From Chloromonas sp. AAM2 (lineage: Eukaryota > Chlorophyta > Chlorophyceae > Chlamydomonadales > Chlamydomonadaceae), in the NCBI GenBank assembly GCA_004335635.1, contig QAXH01005270.1, positions 1,380 through 56,864 of the forward strand: a stretch of DNA of 55,485 nucleotides, read 5' to 3'. The translations under genes and the position numbers were made by a program. Below are positions 34,279 through 44,812 of the stretch, one piece after another. Below the pieces are notes generated by a model that worked only from the letters and a program-made list of their open reading frames with translations, ran no database searches and was not told where the DNA came from. The number at the start of each line of letters is the position of its first letter. Within the stretch, counting starts at the first letter, position 1.

Positions 34279-35758
34279 ATGCAAGCACGCGCGCAGAACC
34301 ATCTCGCAGCCAGTTCTTCCCAGCAGATCAAGCATCTGTATCCCTCGGCAGCTGCACCTGCACGCGTGTGCCGGCGCACACGTCTGAGCGTGCGCGCCAT
34401 GGCATCAGCGCCGCCCCAAATCATGGTGAACAGCATTGCGGGCAAGATGGGTCAGGCAGTGGCAGAGGCTACTCTACGTGCCGGCCTGGAGCTTGTACCA
34501 TACACGTTGTGCCATCAAGAGCTGGCAGACGAGGTCAAGCACTTATCTGTTGGGGGACAGCAGATAGCAACAGTGGGCCCTAATGCCAGGGATGCTCTTG
34601 GACACCAGCTCAAGGCTCAGTACCCCAACCTTGTGGTCGTGGACTACACCGTGCCTGACGTTATCCATCAAATGGCAGACTACTACGTCCAGCACCGGAT
34701 ACCATTTGTCATGGGAACCACCGGCGGTGACAGGGCACGGCTACTTCAGCAGGTTCAGGATGCCAAGCTGCCTGCTGTCATCGCCCCGAACATGGGCAAG
34801 CAGATCGTGGCCTTCCAAGCCATGTTCGAAAACGCAGCTGCGGCGTTCCCAGGGGCCTTTTCAGGCTACAAGCTCCGTGTGGTGGAGTCACATCAGTCCA
34901 CTAAAAAGGACACCTCAGGAACAGCCAAGGCCGTGGTGGCATCACTGAACGGCTTGGGCCTCAACTTTGACGCGTCTCAGATTGAGCTGGTCAGAGAACC
35001 CAGTGAGCAAGTGAGTGTGGCGTGGAATGTACACACTTGCATTTGGTGGGAACTACAAACATGAATTTGAGAAACTCTGCTTCTAGCTGTGTGCCCTGGA
35101 TGTGCTCGAGGTGGTACGGGTTGGCAATAATTATTTAGTACTTCAGGCACTGCACAGAGTCACTTTCTCGCCAGCCAGACTGAAGTGGCCCACAGTTTGC
35201 AATGACTACACTGGCGAAGTTTCAATGCAGACAGCTGCATCACCCACGCACACGGACACGATAATGTATGTGTATTGAAATGCGCGCCTGCGTCACCACC
35301 ATCATGGATACTTGCTACAAACAAGTGCTCAAGCCAAATCTGCCAAACCAAGATCTTGGGCGCCAAATTCGTTTGAAAATGGGTCACGACACAAGACAGT
35401 AACCGATCACATGCTGGTATTTACCATCTGAGAATCTGCCATGCAGCAGACGACAGCCTGTAATTCATTACTCAAGATTTCCCTGGTACTCAAGGGGTTC
35501 ATGCTGCGTGCTTGGCTGCAGATGTCCCGCATGCACGTGCCCGAGTCAGCCCTGAACGGACACGCGTACCACACATACCAGCTGGTTTCATCGGATGGCA
35601 GTGTCATGTTTGAGTTTCAGCACAACGTGGTGGGGCGCACCACCTACGCAGAGGGAACAGTTGATGCATGCCTTTTCCTGTCCAAGCAGATACAAGCCAA
35701 CAGCCAGCAGACATTGTTCAACATGGTAGATGTCCTGAAGGCTGGGTCGATGAGATAG
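34219..35758 (+). CDS. dapB: 4-hydroxy-tetrahydrodipicolinate reductase, plastid type, 2 exons
   Basis: Exons are 34219-35010 and 35522-35758, joined in phase 0. This gives 342 residues from 34219 or 322 from the ATG at 34279, which would give a more typical plastid transit peptide. The NAD(P)-binding loop is NSIAGKMG (about 71-78 in the longer form). The substrate/catalytic block is ESHQSTKKDTSGTA (about 223-236). Exon 2 carries LNGHAYHTYQLVSSDGSV, FEFQHNVVGRTTYAEGTVDA and the ending MVDVLKAGSMR. These are plant-type DapB features, distinct from the bacterial form. The enzyme reduces hydroxy-tetrahydrodipicolinate in lysine synthesis, in the plastid. A fragment of its transit-peptide region recurs at 42428-42482. 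Confidence 0.93.
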
Positions 35759-36332
35759 GCCGACACGAGGTGAACTCATAATAGCTGTGACAATTTGAAC
35801 GTTACCCCTTGATTGCATCATCTGACAGACTCTGATCATATCGAGTTCACTGAATTCGACACGACTTTCACTCTGTTTTGGTGCTTTGAATGCTGTCAAT
35901 CGCGTTCCAACTCGGTTTCAGAATGTGTGTGGGTACTGAGTCAGTTGTCGCACCTCCTGAGCCAAGCACTTGTGTACCCTTGGCTAATTGTTAGCCCAGT
36001 CACGTGCAATTTGCTCCTGTACTGCAGCTGAGTGTGGTTAGGACGCACTACATCCCCCATCGAGATCACACCTAAGCGTCAATAGCAGTGTCAGCAACAT
36101 CGGCAGTGTCATTCAAGGATGAATAAGCCACATCACTACCGTACTTTGCCCTTTCATGTTTGACCTGGGTCCAAACACAAGAATGAATGAGGGGTGATTG
36201 GGAAAAATGTATGGATGACAACAGCGTCACACTTCACTCAGTGACCAGACAATGTGTCCTGGGGTTTCCTGAGTTGGAGGGCGCGACAACGTGGTTACTG
36301 TATCTAGCACATTGCTGAGTGGCTTTTTCAAA
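35759..36332. other. Intergenic, nothing recognised
   Basis: This lies between dapB and the first VTE3 gene. It is AT-richer than the flanking exons, with no supported gene or repeat. Confidence 0.4.
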
Positions 36333-39300
36333 ATGCAGGCCGTTCGTCACAAGCACTCAATCGGTGCGAATCCAATCCTGACAAAAACAACGACACCTGC
36401 CATCCGTCCCCTTCCGTCATGTTTGCGATGCAGCGGTGTACAGCGTCGTGTGGGCAGGGCAAATGGCATCATCCTCGCAGCATCTGCCCAGCAATCTGCC
36501 CCTGCCTCCACTCGCGCACCGAGGCTCATCCAGCATAAGTCTGAGGTGGGGAAGCTGCCGCATCAACGCCCACTATCATGTTGTGCGTCAACTGTGCCAA
36601 ATGCATCGCGGTTTTGTCGCCCACCTTGTCGAGGTTAAGGGGTTTGGATCGCGATCTCTAACGCTTGACCTTTGCCTCATCTACAGGCATTCTGGTTCTA
36701 CAGATTTCTTTCCATTGTGTATGACCATATAGTCAACCCAGGTGCGCATCATGAGCTTCATGGTAAAGTGGGGCAGGAGTCTTAGCTGCGTGAGTGGGGG
36801 CGAGAAAATGGTGGCATGCACATGTCCGCAAGCGCTGCAGCCAGCTTTAATCTTGCCCGTGGAAATCCCGGCAAGCAAACCATTCGAGGTGCCCACGCTC
36901 ACTGGCTTGGTTGGCTGCACCAACACATGCATGCGTGTGACTCTGCCATGCTCAGGCCACTGGACTGAGGACATGCGTGAGGATGCCTTGAAGCCTGCAC
37001 AACTCGACCGACCAGACCTTAAGGCAAGACAGTGCTATGGCATGCTGTTGTCACCGATTTGGGTAAACTTTTCTCTGTATTGCTGCACGCATGAAGGAAG
37101 CAGGTCACACAGCCTGCACAGTCCACCCCTTGCTTTCTAGCCATCAGCAAGTCACAGATACGATTGCAGTGCGCATATCAGCCTTGCAGATCACACAAAC
37201 CGTCCCACCGCGAGGGCACCGGCAAACAGATCCAGTAATCCAGGCAATGGGAGATGGAGGATTCAGAACAGCAGGCAACTGGGCACGTGAACAGGTCCTC
37301 AGCATGTCTGAGGAGGCCAGAGCCAGTGCAGCGCATCTTGGCAAGTGTCATCTGAGGTGTCGCCTGAGTTGCATGTCTTGTGGCGTGCAGGTTGTGGATG
37401 TAGGTGGTGGCACCGGCTTTTGCACCCTGGGCATCGTCAAGACGGTCGACCCGACAAACATCACGCTTATTGATCAGTGAGTGTTGCCTGTGGATGTGGA
37501 CACGCATGATCAGCACAGACATCTTGTTTTGCACCATTATCTGTTGTTTACAAAGAATCCGTTAGGCCATCTTCCTCACAAGAGGGGAGGGATTCCAACC
37601 CGTCCAACCTACATGTGAAGGGGATTGCGACACACCAGGATAGTAATGGTGGTGGCCAACCTCTTGAGGTGCTATCCTCCCATTAGTCTGTGGTCGCGCT
37701 GGTATGGTCTCCCAGAGTCTGAGGCCACTTATCATAATTTTTGAGGCAATGCAACCACATGGGCATTTTCAACCACCACCATGTGACTGCATACACTTTC
37801 CAAGCCAAGCAGGTGTACTTGCTGTGCACTTGCACTTGCACAGATCGCCACACCAGCTGGCCAAGGCACGGCAGAAGCCAGCGCTGAAGAACATCAGCAT
37901 CATGGAGGCAAGTGCACCTGCCGTGGGGCGCAGGATAGGGCGGTGAGCACTCTTGCTGGTGATGAGTTGCTTGTCACTTACCAGTTTGTAGCATGGCTAC
38001 ATCTGCTGGGAACATTGTGAGATGCACTGATCCGAATCTGTAGCCTGACCTAATCAAACATGAACATCTTCCCTAATTCACTAAAGGCGCCCATCACTAT
38101 TCACACGCACAACATGCTGAAGGACTGGATTCAGAGATCTACAATTGCAATGCCATTGCCACCACCACGCCTGCCACACTGCGTTTCGCGCCTTCAAATA
38201 CTGTCCTTGATTGCACGCTCACTAGGCAAACCACACATAGCCGCACATGCATGGTCTAGTTGCATGTGTTCACCATGTCAGCGGCACCTGTCTCCTGTGC
38301 TGCTCTCAGGGCGATGCCGAGGACCTTCCCTTCCCCACTGACAGCTTTGACCGCTACGTGTCCGCGGGCTCCATTGAGTACTGGCCTGAGCCCCAGCGCG
38401 GCATCAAGGAGGCGTACAGGGTCGTCAAGGAGGGGGGCATAGCGTGTGTCATTGGGCCCGTGCACCCCACCTTTTGGCTATCCAGGTGTGTTGCAGGAAT
38501 GCGTTGGTTGGTTCGGCCGTTGGTCGTAAAAGAAGTTTGCCAGTTCTTGGACAATTGTTATGTGTAATTTTCAGTTGTGATGCGTTTGTTTGAGTGCACA
38601 CAGTGGAACTGGAATCTCGATCTCGCTGGAATTGTCTCAGAACTGGCAAACTGTGTTTTTGGGTGGCAGTGTGGAGCTTTCATTTCACGGATGATTGGCG
38701 CTGTTCGTGGCAGTGCGTGCAAACAGCTATGAACAGCCACCATCGTACAGCGTTTTAAGACGCTGCTGCATTTGATGACCAAACAGTCCAGATCAATTGC
38801 CAACACTTGCTTCCCGTCGTCCTGCTCCCATCCTGTGTCACACTCATGCTTGTGTGGCATGATGATGCTGGTCTGGCTTGACAGGTTCTTCGCTGACGTG
38901 TGGATGTTGTTCCCTCGCGAGGACGAGTACATTGACTGGATGACCAAGGCTGGGTTCGTTGACGTCAAGATGACGCGGATAGGCCCCTCCTGGTACAGGG
39001 GCGTGCGCAGGCATGGACTCATTATGGGCTGCAGCGTCACTGGGGTCAAGCCCAAGGTACGTGGGAGAGAGCATGTGCAGCTGGTGTAATCTTGTTGTGC
39101 TGCAGTCCTTCAGGCACGGTTGTAGTCATTTGGACTTGTTCTGGCCATGGCAAGGCTTGGCACTGAGCTGCACTGCGATTGGCTGGCGACTCGCTGGGCA
39201 CCGACTTTGCCATGGGCAAGCTGAGCAGGGGCACGCTGAGCACTGCGTGGATGATAACAAAATGTGGTGTAGTCCTTTTGGCTGGTGACTCGCTGGGCAA

Positions 39301-39946
39301 GCTGAGCACTGCGTGGGTGATAACAATCTGTAGTGCAGTCCTTTTGGCTGGACATTGTTCTCGCCATTGGCAAGAGGGATGAGGTCAAGTTCTGCACAAG
39401 GAGCTTATCAGTCGCCCTAGGGAGAGTTGATGTTCTATACCGTGCGTGCTGTGCACTGGTTCGGATTGCAGGCTGGCGAGTCTCCCTTAACCATGGGTCC
39501 CAAGCTGGAGGAGAGGGGCAAACTGAACCGCAACCCTATTACTTTCCTGATCAACCTGATCCTGGGGACAGCAGCAGGCGCCTACTACTTCCTGGTGCCG
39601 GTGAGCGCTTTATCTGCACGCACTGCAGTCAAGAAGCTGAAGCAATTGCACTTGTAGCTTGAGCGCTATCAGTGTTGGTGGCCCTAGGTTGCACTGGGCC
39701 TCTCTGGGAGGACTGCAGTGCTGGGCTGAAGTGTTTTGATCATTACACAAGCCTGACCAGCAGTGTCATCACCACCAGACGTGATGCAAGAGCTTATATC
39801 TTGTATCAGGGTGGGCGGTGATAGTCGCACGAAACATGAACCTGGCCTTGCCTTCAGATCACAAGCTGTGTCACTTTGTGTGATGTGATGTGCAGATCTA
39901 CATGTACATCAAGAACCTGATTGTTCCCAAGGGCCAGCCGCTCTGA
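36333..39946 (+). CDS. VTE3: MPBQ/MSBQ methyltransferase copy 1 (plastoquinone/tocopherol synthesis), 9 exons
   Basis: Exons: 36333-36545, 36687-36741, 36956-37023, 37391-37476, 37844-37907, 38310-38485, 38885-39056, 39472-39600 and 39896-39946. Phases join to 337 residues, about the length of Arabidopsis VTE3. Exon 1 is a Ser/Ala/Arg-rich plastid transit peptide ending RLIQHKSE. Then come FWFYRFLSIVYDHIVNP, HWTEDMREDALKPAQLDRPD, the SAM-binding VVDVGGGTGFCTLGI (from residue 113), GDAEDLPFPTDSFDRYVSAG, FFADVWMLFPREDEYIDW and a C-terminal membrane anchor (FLINLILGTAAGAYYFLVP). VTE3 methylates 2-methyl-6-phytyl- and 2-methyl-6-solanesyl-benzoquinol at the plastid inner envelope. Introns 3 and 5 use GC donors (GCAAGA, GCAAGT). 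A family A MITE lies in intron 6 and a minisatellite in intron 7. Confidence 0.94.
37578..37643 (+). repeat. Family D repeat in VTE3 copy 1 intron 4
   Basis: CAAGAGGGGAGGGATTCCAA and the following bases, through GTGAAGGGGATTGCGACACA, are nearly identical to the inverse of 22943-23022. This is a dispersed non-coding repeat. Confidence 0.75.
38528..38660. mobile_element. Family A MITE, 133 bp, in VTE3 copy 1 intron 6
   Basis: AAAAGAAGTTTGCCAGTTCT at 38528 and its inverse (AGAACTGGCAAACTGTGTTTT, ending about 38660) bound a 133 bp non-coding segment. VTE3 copy 2 has no such insert in the same intron, but has a related family A end at 43262-43315 in its intron 5. Confidence 0.75.
39176..39356 (+). 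repeat. Minisatellite of about 65 bp in VTE3 copy 1 intron 7
   Basis: About three imperfect units carry GGCTGGCGACTCGCTGGGCA, GCAAGCTGAGCACTGCGTGG, ATGATAACAA and GTAGTCCTTTTGGCTGG. They are non-coding; the tandem open frames are a by-product. Confidence 0.75.
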
Positions 39947-40223
39947 GTTGCCAAAAGTGTCGTAAATGTGCCAGGCAATGCTGATTGTCAAGGGAAGTGC
40001 AAGCTGGGAGTGTTTGCGGGTGGTGTGCTACGTGGAAGCTCGCACCCTTTCCATGCTCGACTGTGACAGCAAGCAAGAGTTATCGGCAATCAGACCGCTG
40101 TGACCCGCATATTTGGCCATCGCTGTTGGGGTTAAGTGCCTTTGGCTATCAAAATTTTGTCAAACGTCCGAAGCCTATGCCAGGCTAGCAAGTACGCCCA
40201 CTGAGCAAGGGAGATTCAGTGAT

Positions 40224-40300
40224 TGACAGCAGACATGTGGATGCTGTTCCCTCGTGAAGATGAGTACTGTGAATGTATGACCAAGGCGGCTGCGCAGGGT
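40224..40300 (+). pseudogene. Fragment of a third VTE3 copy (exon 7)
   Basis: GCAGACATGTGGATGCTGTT, then CCCTCGTGAAGATGAGTAC and ATGACCAAGGC, reproduces the start of VTE3 exon 7 (ADMWMLFPREDEY, MTKA) on the same strand. It is closest to copy 2. The frame then runs into TGA and no other exons are nearby. It lies between the two intact copies, so it is probably a relic of an unequal exchange or an earlier duplicate. Confidence 0.8.
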
Positions 40301-40493
40301 TGACCTGAAATTGGCTTCCTGAAGCTTTCTATCATTACAGAATGAATTGCGGCTGATTCCCTGCCTAATTTTTGTAACCACTTGAAGGGATTTGACTGAG
40401 TTGCGTTTGGCGTTCCGTTCAAGTCATTAGAAGTTCAAGTCATCTGGAGGTTGAAGTTGGGTTGATTGACAATGACAACGACTTGCTTAGGTA

Positions 40494-40562
40494 TCACACG
40501 GACTGACGCACTACAAGCGATCGTCAAAGCCAATGTAAACTGGGGTTGATACCACTCGGAAC
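40494..40562 (+). repeat. Family E repeat, second copy
   Basis: This is the inverse of 30768-30838. It translates to TDALQAIVKANVNWG, stop, YHSERYLQKACH. See the 30.8 kb entry. Confidence 0.6.
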
Positions 40563-40977
40563 GATATCTCCAGAAGGCTTGCCATGCCCATATTGCCCAC
40601 ATTGCATGACACAGCCAAAAAAAGGGTTCTTGCTGTGAGTCACGCTGTGGGTCACACTGCGTGTGCGTGTGTGTGTACAAAGAGTCTGTGTGTTAGTCTA
40701 CAACCAACTGACTAGCGTGTGTTGGTACACGGTACGATGCCACTTCTGGGACAGGCTGTTGACCATGTCTCATGTTGTGCGATGTTGAGCGATGTTGAGC
40801 GTTTATCATTGCTCGCTGTCTGCGGCGCTGACGCACATGTTGCGCTATCGATGCAGCCAGGGACTGAATGATGGTCTGGTCCTAATTAGCACCCTTCCAT
40901 TGTGGCCAGTCAATACGTTTCCCATGGAACAACACGATGCACCACTGCCAATCACTGGCTTTAGGGTAGATGGATAA

Positions 40978-41020
40978 GAAGGAGGGAGTGCACACCAAGA
41001 AGCACGTCCAACGGCCTCAG
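40978..41020 (+). repeat. Family C repeat, second copy
   Basis: AAGGAGGGAGTGCACACCAA followed by GAAGCACGTCCAACG matches 7538-7592 with very few differences. Confidence 0.75.
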
Positions 41021-41517
41021 CGATCGAGTATCAGGGCCATTGACTGAGACAAAAAAAGAAGTCTGACATCCATGCATCACGACAGCTGCACTGCTACTCT
41101 CACAGAGATCAATGATTGTTGCTGTTGTGCTTCTGGATTGTAAACGTATCAGGAAGTCAGGGCTTCTTGAAGTGAATGAACCCGCAGAATTGAACAAGCG
41201 CATAATCCATTTGACGCTCAACACTAGAGCGGCAAGAACCGCCGCGGCTGCGCCGCAACAAGTGCGAGCGACCTGATTGAGTTATCGTCAGTCACCTGTC
41301 ACATCATCCATGTTGCCTGCTTTGCCTGCTGTCATTTACAAGTGCCGACAGCCACACAAGATATCCAGCCCAAACGACGGCAGACAGCTCGAGTCGGCTC
41401 TGTACGAGAACGCTTAATTTGTGCGTTCCAGTTCGTGGGCGCGCACATTGTCCCGCACCTCCCTTGGGCCTGCCGCTCCCTGTCGCGTTGTACTGTTTGG
41501 CAGGTTGCTTGCACGAG

Positions 41518-42240
41518 ATGGCTCCAGACTTGCCTGCGCGGCGCTTGGGGCTCATCCAGCACAAGTCCGAGGTAACTTTGAGGGAACTGGCCCCGTGCTG
41601 TGTTCTGTTGATTCTTGAACATGCACACCTGGTTGCGATCGGTAGGCATCTGAACTTGAAGGGCGGGTCCAACTGCGCTGCTATTGCCAGCTGTCAGGTC
41701 CCTGCATCTCAGACGGTTGTGATTTACCAGCGCCTCAATCGTTGGGAAATGCTGGTCGCAATTTGGGCAGAAGTGCAGCTTGTGTCCACTGGCAAACATC
41801 TTTTTTTTTTCGCTGCACGTTGTCACGTCATCTGGGGCGTGCATCGCGACTGCACGCCATCGTGATCCTAACGCTCGACACATGCTGCCTCTTGTCGATA
41901 GGCTTTCTGGTTCTACAGGTTCTTGTCTATTGTGTACGATGACATCAGAGACAATCCAGGTGCGCTCTGCAGAACGCGGTCACTTCAGGCACCTTAAGCC
42001 TCGAGCATGACTTGTGACAAGTTGAGCTTTGTGTTGCTGCTGTTCGTTTGTGTTATGGCATTTATGTAAGTCTGCTGTGGAGCACAAGCCAGTTCTCTCC
42101 ACAACGAGTATACATACTCACGGTTGTAAGTTTGCATGTGTGGGTGCTTGTGTGTGTGTGTGTGTGTGTGTGTGTATCCCGTGTGTGTGTGTGTGTGCGT
42201 GCGCGTGCGCGTGCGCGTGCGCGTGTGTGCGCGTGCGCGT

Positions 42241-42275
<35 letters not shown>

Positions 42276-44812
42276 CGTGCCAGAAACGGGTTACAGTGCA
42301 GCACTCAGGCAACGTCTGTGATCTTTGAACATCATTTCGTATCTGCCAGGCCACTGGTCTGAGGACATGCGCGAGGAAGCTCTAGAGCCGGCCCAGCTGG
42401 ATCGACCAGACCTTAAGGTAAGACTCGGGCGCGCAGAACCCTCTCGTAGCCAGTTCTTCCCAGCAGGTCAAGCATCTGTATATCTGTACATCAAAGCCAG
42501 TCAAGTAAGACGAGTTGATGCGGGAGCACTGCCGCTCAGCCTTATGCCTTGTATCATGCTCAATCACCGTTATGTTTCATTTGTTGTTGGTGGGGATCAT
42601 CAGCGGCACAAATCGGACGTTTTCCCCGTCCCCTGCTGCCGCCTGAGCTGCGTGCCTTCAGGTTGTGGATGTTGGTGGTGGCACCGGCTTTTGCACCCTG
42701 GGCATCATCAAGACTGTCGACCCAACAAACGTCACGCTGGTCGACCAGTGAGTCCAGCCTGTGCATGCAGTCGAAAAGGCATGCACTGCAGCCAGTGTTA
42801 AGAGTGTTGCTGGTTTGGGCGTGCTTTCTTAGACACTCAGTCTGTGTTGTGCGGCTGAGTCTGCACAGGTCGCCACACCAGCTGGCGCACGCAAAGCAGA
42901 AGCCTAGGCTCAAGGGCGTGACCATCCTGGAGGCAAGTGCATCCCAGTGCGCTTGCCTGAGGCAGCCGCAGGCGTCTGCCGAGCGTATGACAAGCATGGC
43001 AGCAGCCATGATCATCACCCATGCCATCAGCTGTGTCGCATCAAGGCACATGGCTGCATTTGCCTAGGAGTGAGCATATGACAGTGGCCGCTTGCTCCAT
43101 TAGGCAGCCATTACACCGAAGCTGTCGAGAAGCCACAAGAGCACACACAAGCAGGACTCCAGAAAAATGCCGACATTCGCACACAAAGCCGGCTTGACGC
43201 AAAACACACGATGGGGACTGTCTCGCACGTGACCGTGTCCGTGTATCCCAGGGCTCATCACACACTAGCCACTTTGACCGACACACGAACTGGCCCAGAA
43301 CTGGCAACCATTATTTTGCCAGTTCTTTGCTTTTAGACTTTGTGTTCCTAACAGCAACCTAGCATGATGTGCTTGGCGTTATCATTGAAACAGGGCGATG
43401 CCGAGGACCTTCCCTTCCCCACTGACAGCTTTGACCGCTACGTGTCCGCGGGCTCCATTGAGTACTGGCCTGAGCCCCAGCGCGGCATCAAGGAGGCGTA
43501 CAGGGTCGTCAAGGAGGGGGGCATAGCGTGTGTCATTGGGCCCGTGCACCCCACGCACTGGCTGTCCAGGTGGGGACTCATAGCAGAGTATGAGTAACAC
43601 GCATGGTTGCAGCTGGCGGGATGGCATGGCAGAAGAGACACCTAAATGCTTTGTTGGAACTGAGGTGCGATTGACGCTTCACTAGCCGTCTGCCTCGTCC
43701 AAAGTCCAGGAAAACATCAAGTGGAGTGCACGTTTGCAGTACAAGCTCTAAAAGCGGCGGTCGGCCCTTGCACGTCCTGCAGGTTTTTTGCAGACATGTG
43801 GATGCTGTTCCCCCGTGAGGACGAGTACTTTGAGTGGATGACCAAGGCTGGTAAATTGCCCATGAGGTTGGATCTCAGTTTGACCTCTCAGAAATGGATG
43901 CACAGATAATTCAGCCGCCCATTATGCTATCACCTGCATGGAACCCGTACGGGCGAGAGACTTTGTTGCCGTGCCCATCCTGCTGTGCAGGTTTCGTGGA
44001 CATCAAGCTGAAGCGTGTGGGCCCCTCCTGGTACAGGGGCGTGCGCAGGCATGGACTTATTATCGGCTGCAGTGTAACTGGGGTAAAGCCGAAGGTGCGT
44101 GGACGAGCACATGTCCACGGTGAAACGCTGCAAGTGGCACTGTTCTGACCTGCAGTCGGTTGACGCGAGCTGAGCGAATTAAATATAAGTTACCACACAG
44201 TGTGTCACACGTCAAGTGTCCTGACTGCTGCCCGCACCTGTGTAGCTCCGCATCCATGGTTAGTCAACACGCAGAGCGACACTGCATGCAACGTCTGCAG
44301 GCTGGAGAATCACCTTTGGCCATGGGCCCCAAGCTGGAGGATAGGGGCACACTGAACCGCAACCCTATCACTTTCCTGATTAACCTGCTCCTGGGGACAG
44401 CAGCAGGCGCCTACTACGTCCTGATACCTGTTGAGTGATACTTCTGCGTGCACTTCTTTGAACAAAACCAAGCACTGCTACACGTAGCATGAGAACTGTT
44501 GCTTTACGCACCTGTACCTGGGAACTGAAACCAAACCTAAGCCGAGTCTTGTTACTTGGTCAAAGGCTGCACACCAGTGCAACAATCGCTGGGCCACACC
44601 GCATAATCCACTTCGGCCACGCAACCAGGATCTCCCCATCAATTCAGTGCTAGTGGTAGTACGTGGAATAGACTGCCTTATGCATGTGCAGTGGTAAAGC
44701 GTGTTGCGCTGTGCATGATCGACTCTTCATTTGCGTATATCTGCCATCTCGTGCTGTGCAGAAGTACATGTACCTCAAGCATCTGTTCGTTCCCCATGGC
44801 CAGCCGCTGTGA
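41518..44812 (+). CDS. MPBQ/MSBQ methyltransferase copy 2, 10 exons, transit peptide not found
   Basis: Exons: 41518-41572 (first exon, start uncertain), 41902-41959, 42350-42417, 42662-42747, 42869-42932, 43394-43569, 43783-43850, 43991-44094, 44301-44429 and 44762-44812. The protein parallels copy 1: RLGLIQHKSE, FWFYRFLSIVYDDIRDNP, HWSEDMREEALEPAQLDRPD, VVDVGGGTGFCTLGIIKTVD, GDAEDLPFPTDSFDRYVSAG, FFADMWMLFPREDEYFEW, and the membrane anchor FLINLLLGTAAGAYYVLIP. Exon 2 is one codon longer than in copy 1. Exon 7 is split by an extra intron (43851-43990) after MTKAG. Intron 5 keeps a GC donor, while intron 3 has GT where copy 1 has GC. An in-frame stop lies just upstream, and the first ATG gives only about 18 residues before the conserved part. 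A transit peptide must therefore come from an unseen upstream exon or be lost. TGTAA occurs about 47 bases after the stop. Confidence 0.85.
42139..42277. repeat. (TG)n/(CGTG)n microsatellite in VTE3 copy 2 intron 2
   Basis: Alternating TG with GCGC interruptions. The cysteine/valine-rich and threonine/histidine-rich frames through it are artefacts. Confidence 0.95.
42428..42482 (+). repeat. Transposed fragment of the dapB transit-peptide exon in VTE3 copy 2 intron 3
   Basis: About 53 bases (GCGCGCAGAACC, then AGCCAGTTCTTCCCAGCAG and TCAAGCATCTGTAT) match 34289-34342 with about three mismatches in the same orientation. At 34.3 kb this segment codes for the N-terminal region of DapB; here it begins ten bases after an exon end. 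VTE3 copy 1 lacks it. Confidence 0.85.

Larger units (their letters stand above)
39947..41517. other. Spacer between the two VTE3 copies
   Basis: It holds the third VTE3 fragment (40224-40300), a family E repeat (40494-40562) and a family C repeat (40982-41018), listed separately. No intact gene. A stretch at 41228-41270 could encode an Ala/Arg-rich N-terminus (RAARTAAAAPQQ) before a GTGCGA donor, but it has no in-frame ATG. Confidence 0.45.

Noticed and set aside
42029..42362. Cys/Val-rich and Thr/His-rich frames
   Set aside because: Translation of a TG/CGTG microsatellite.
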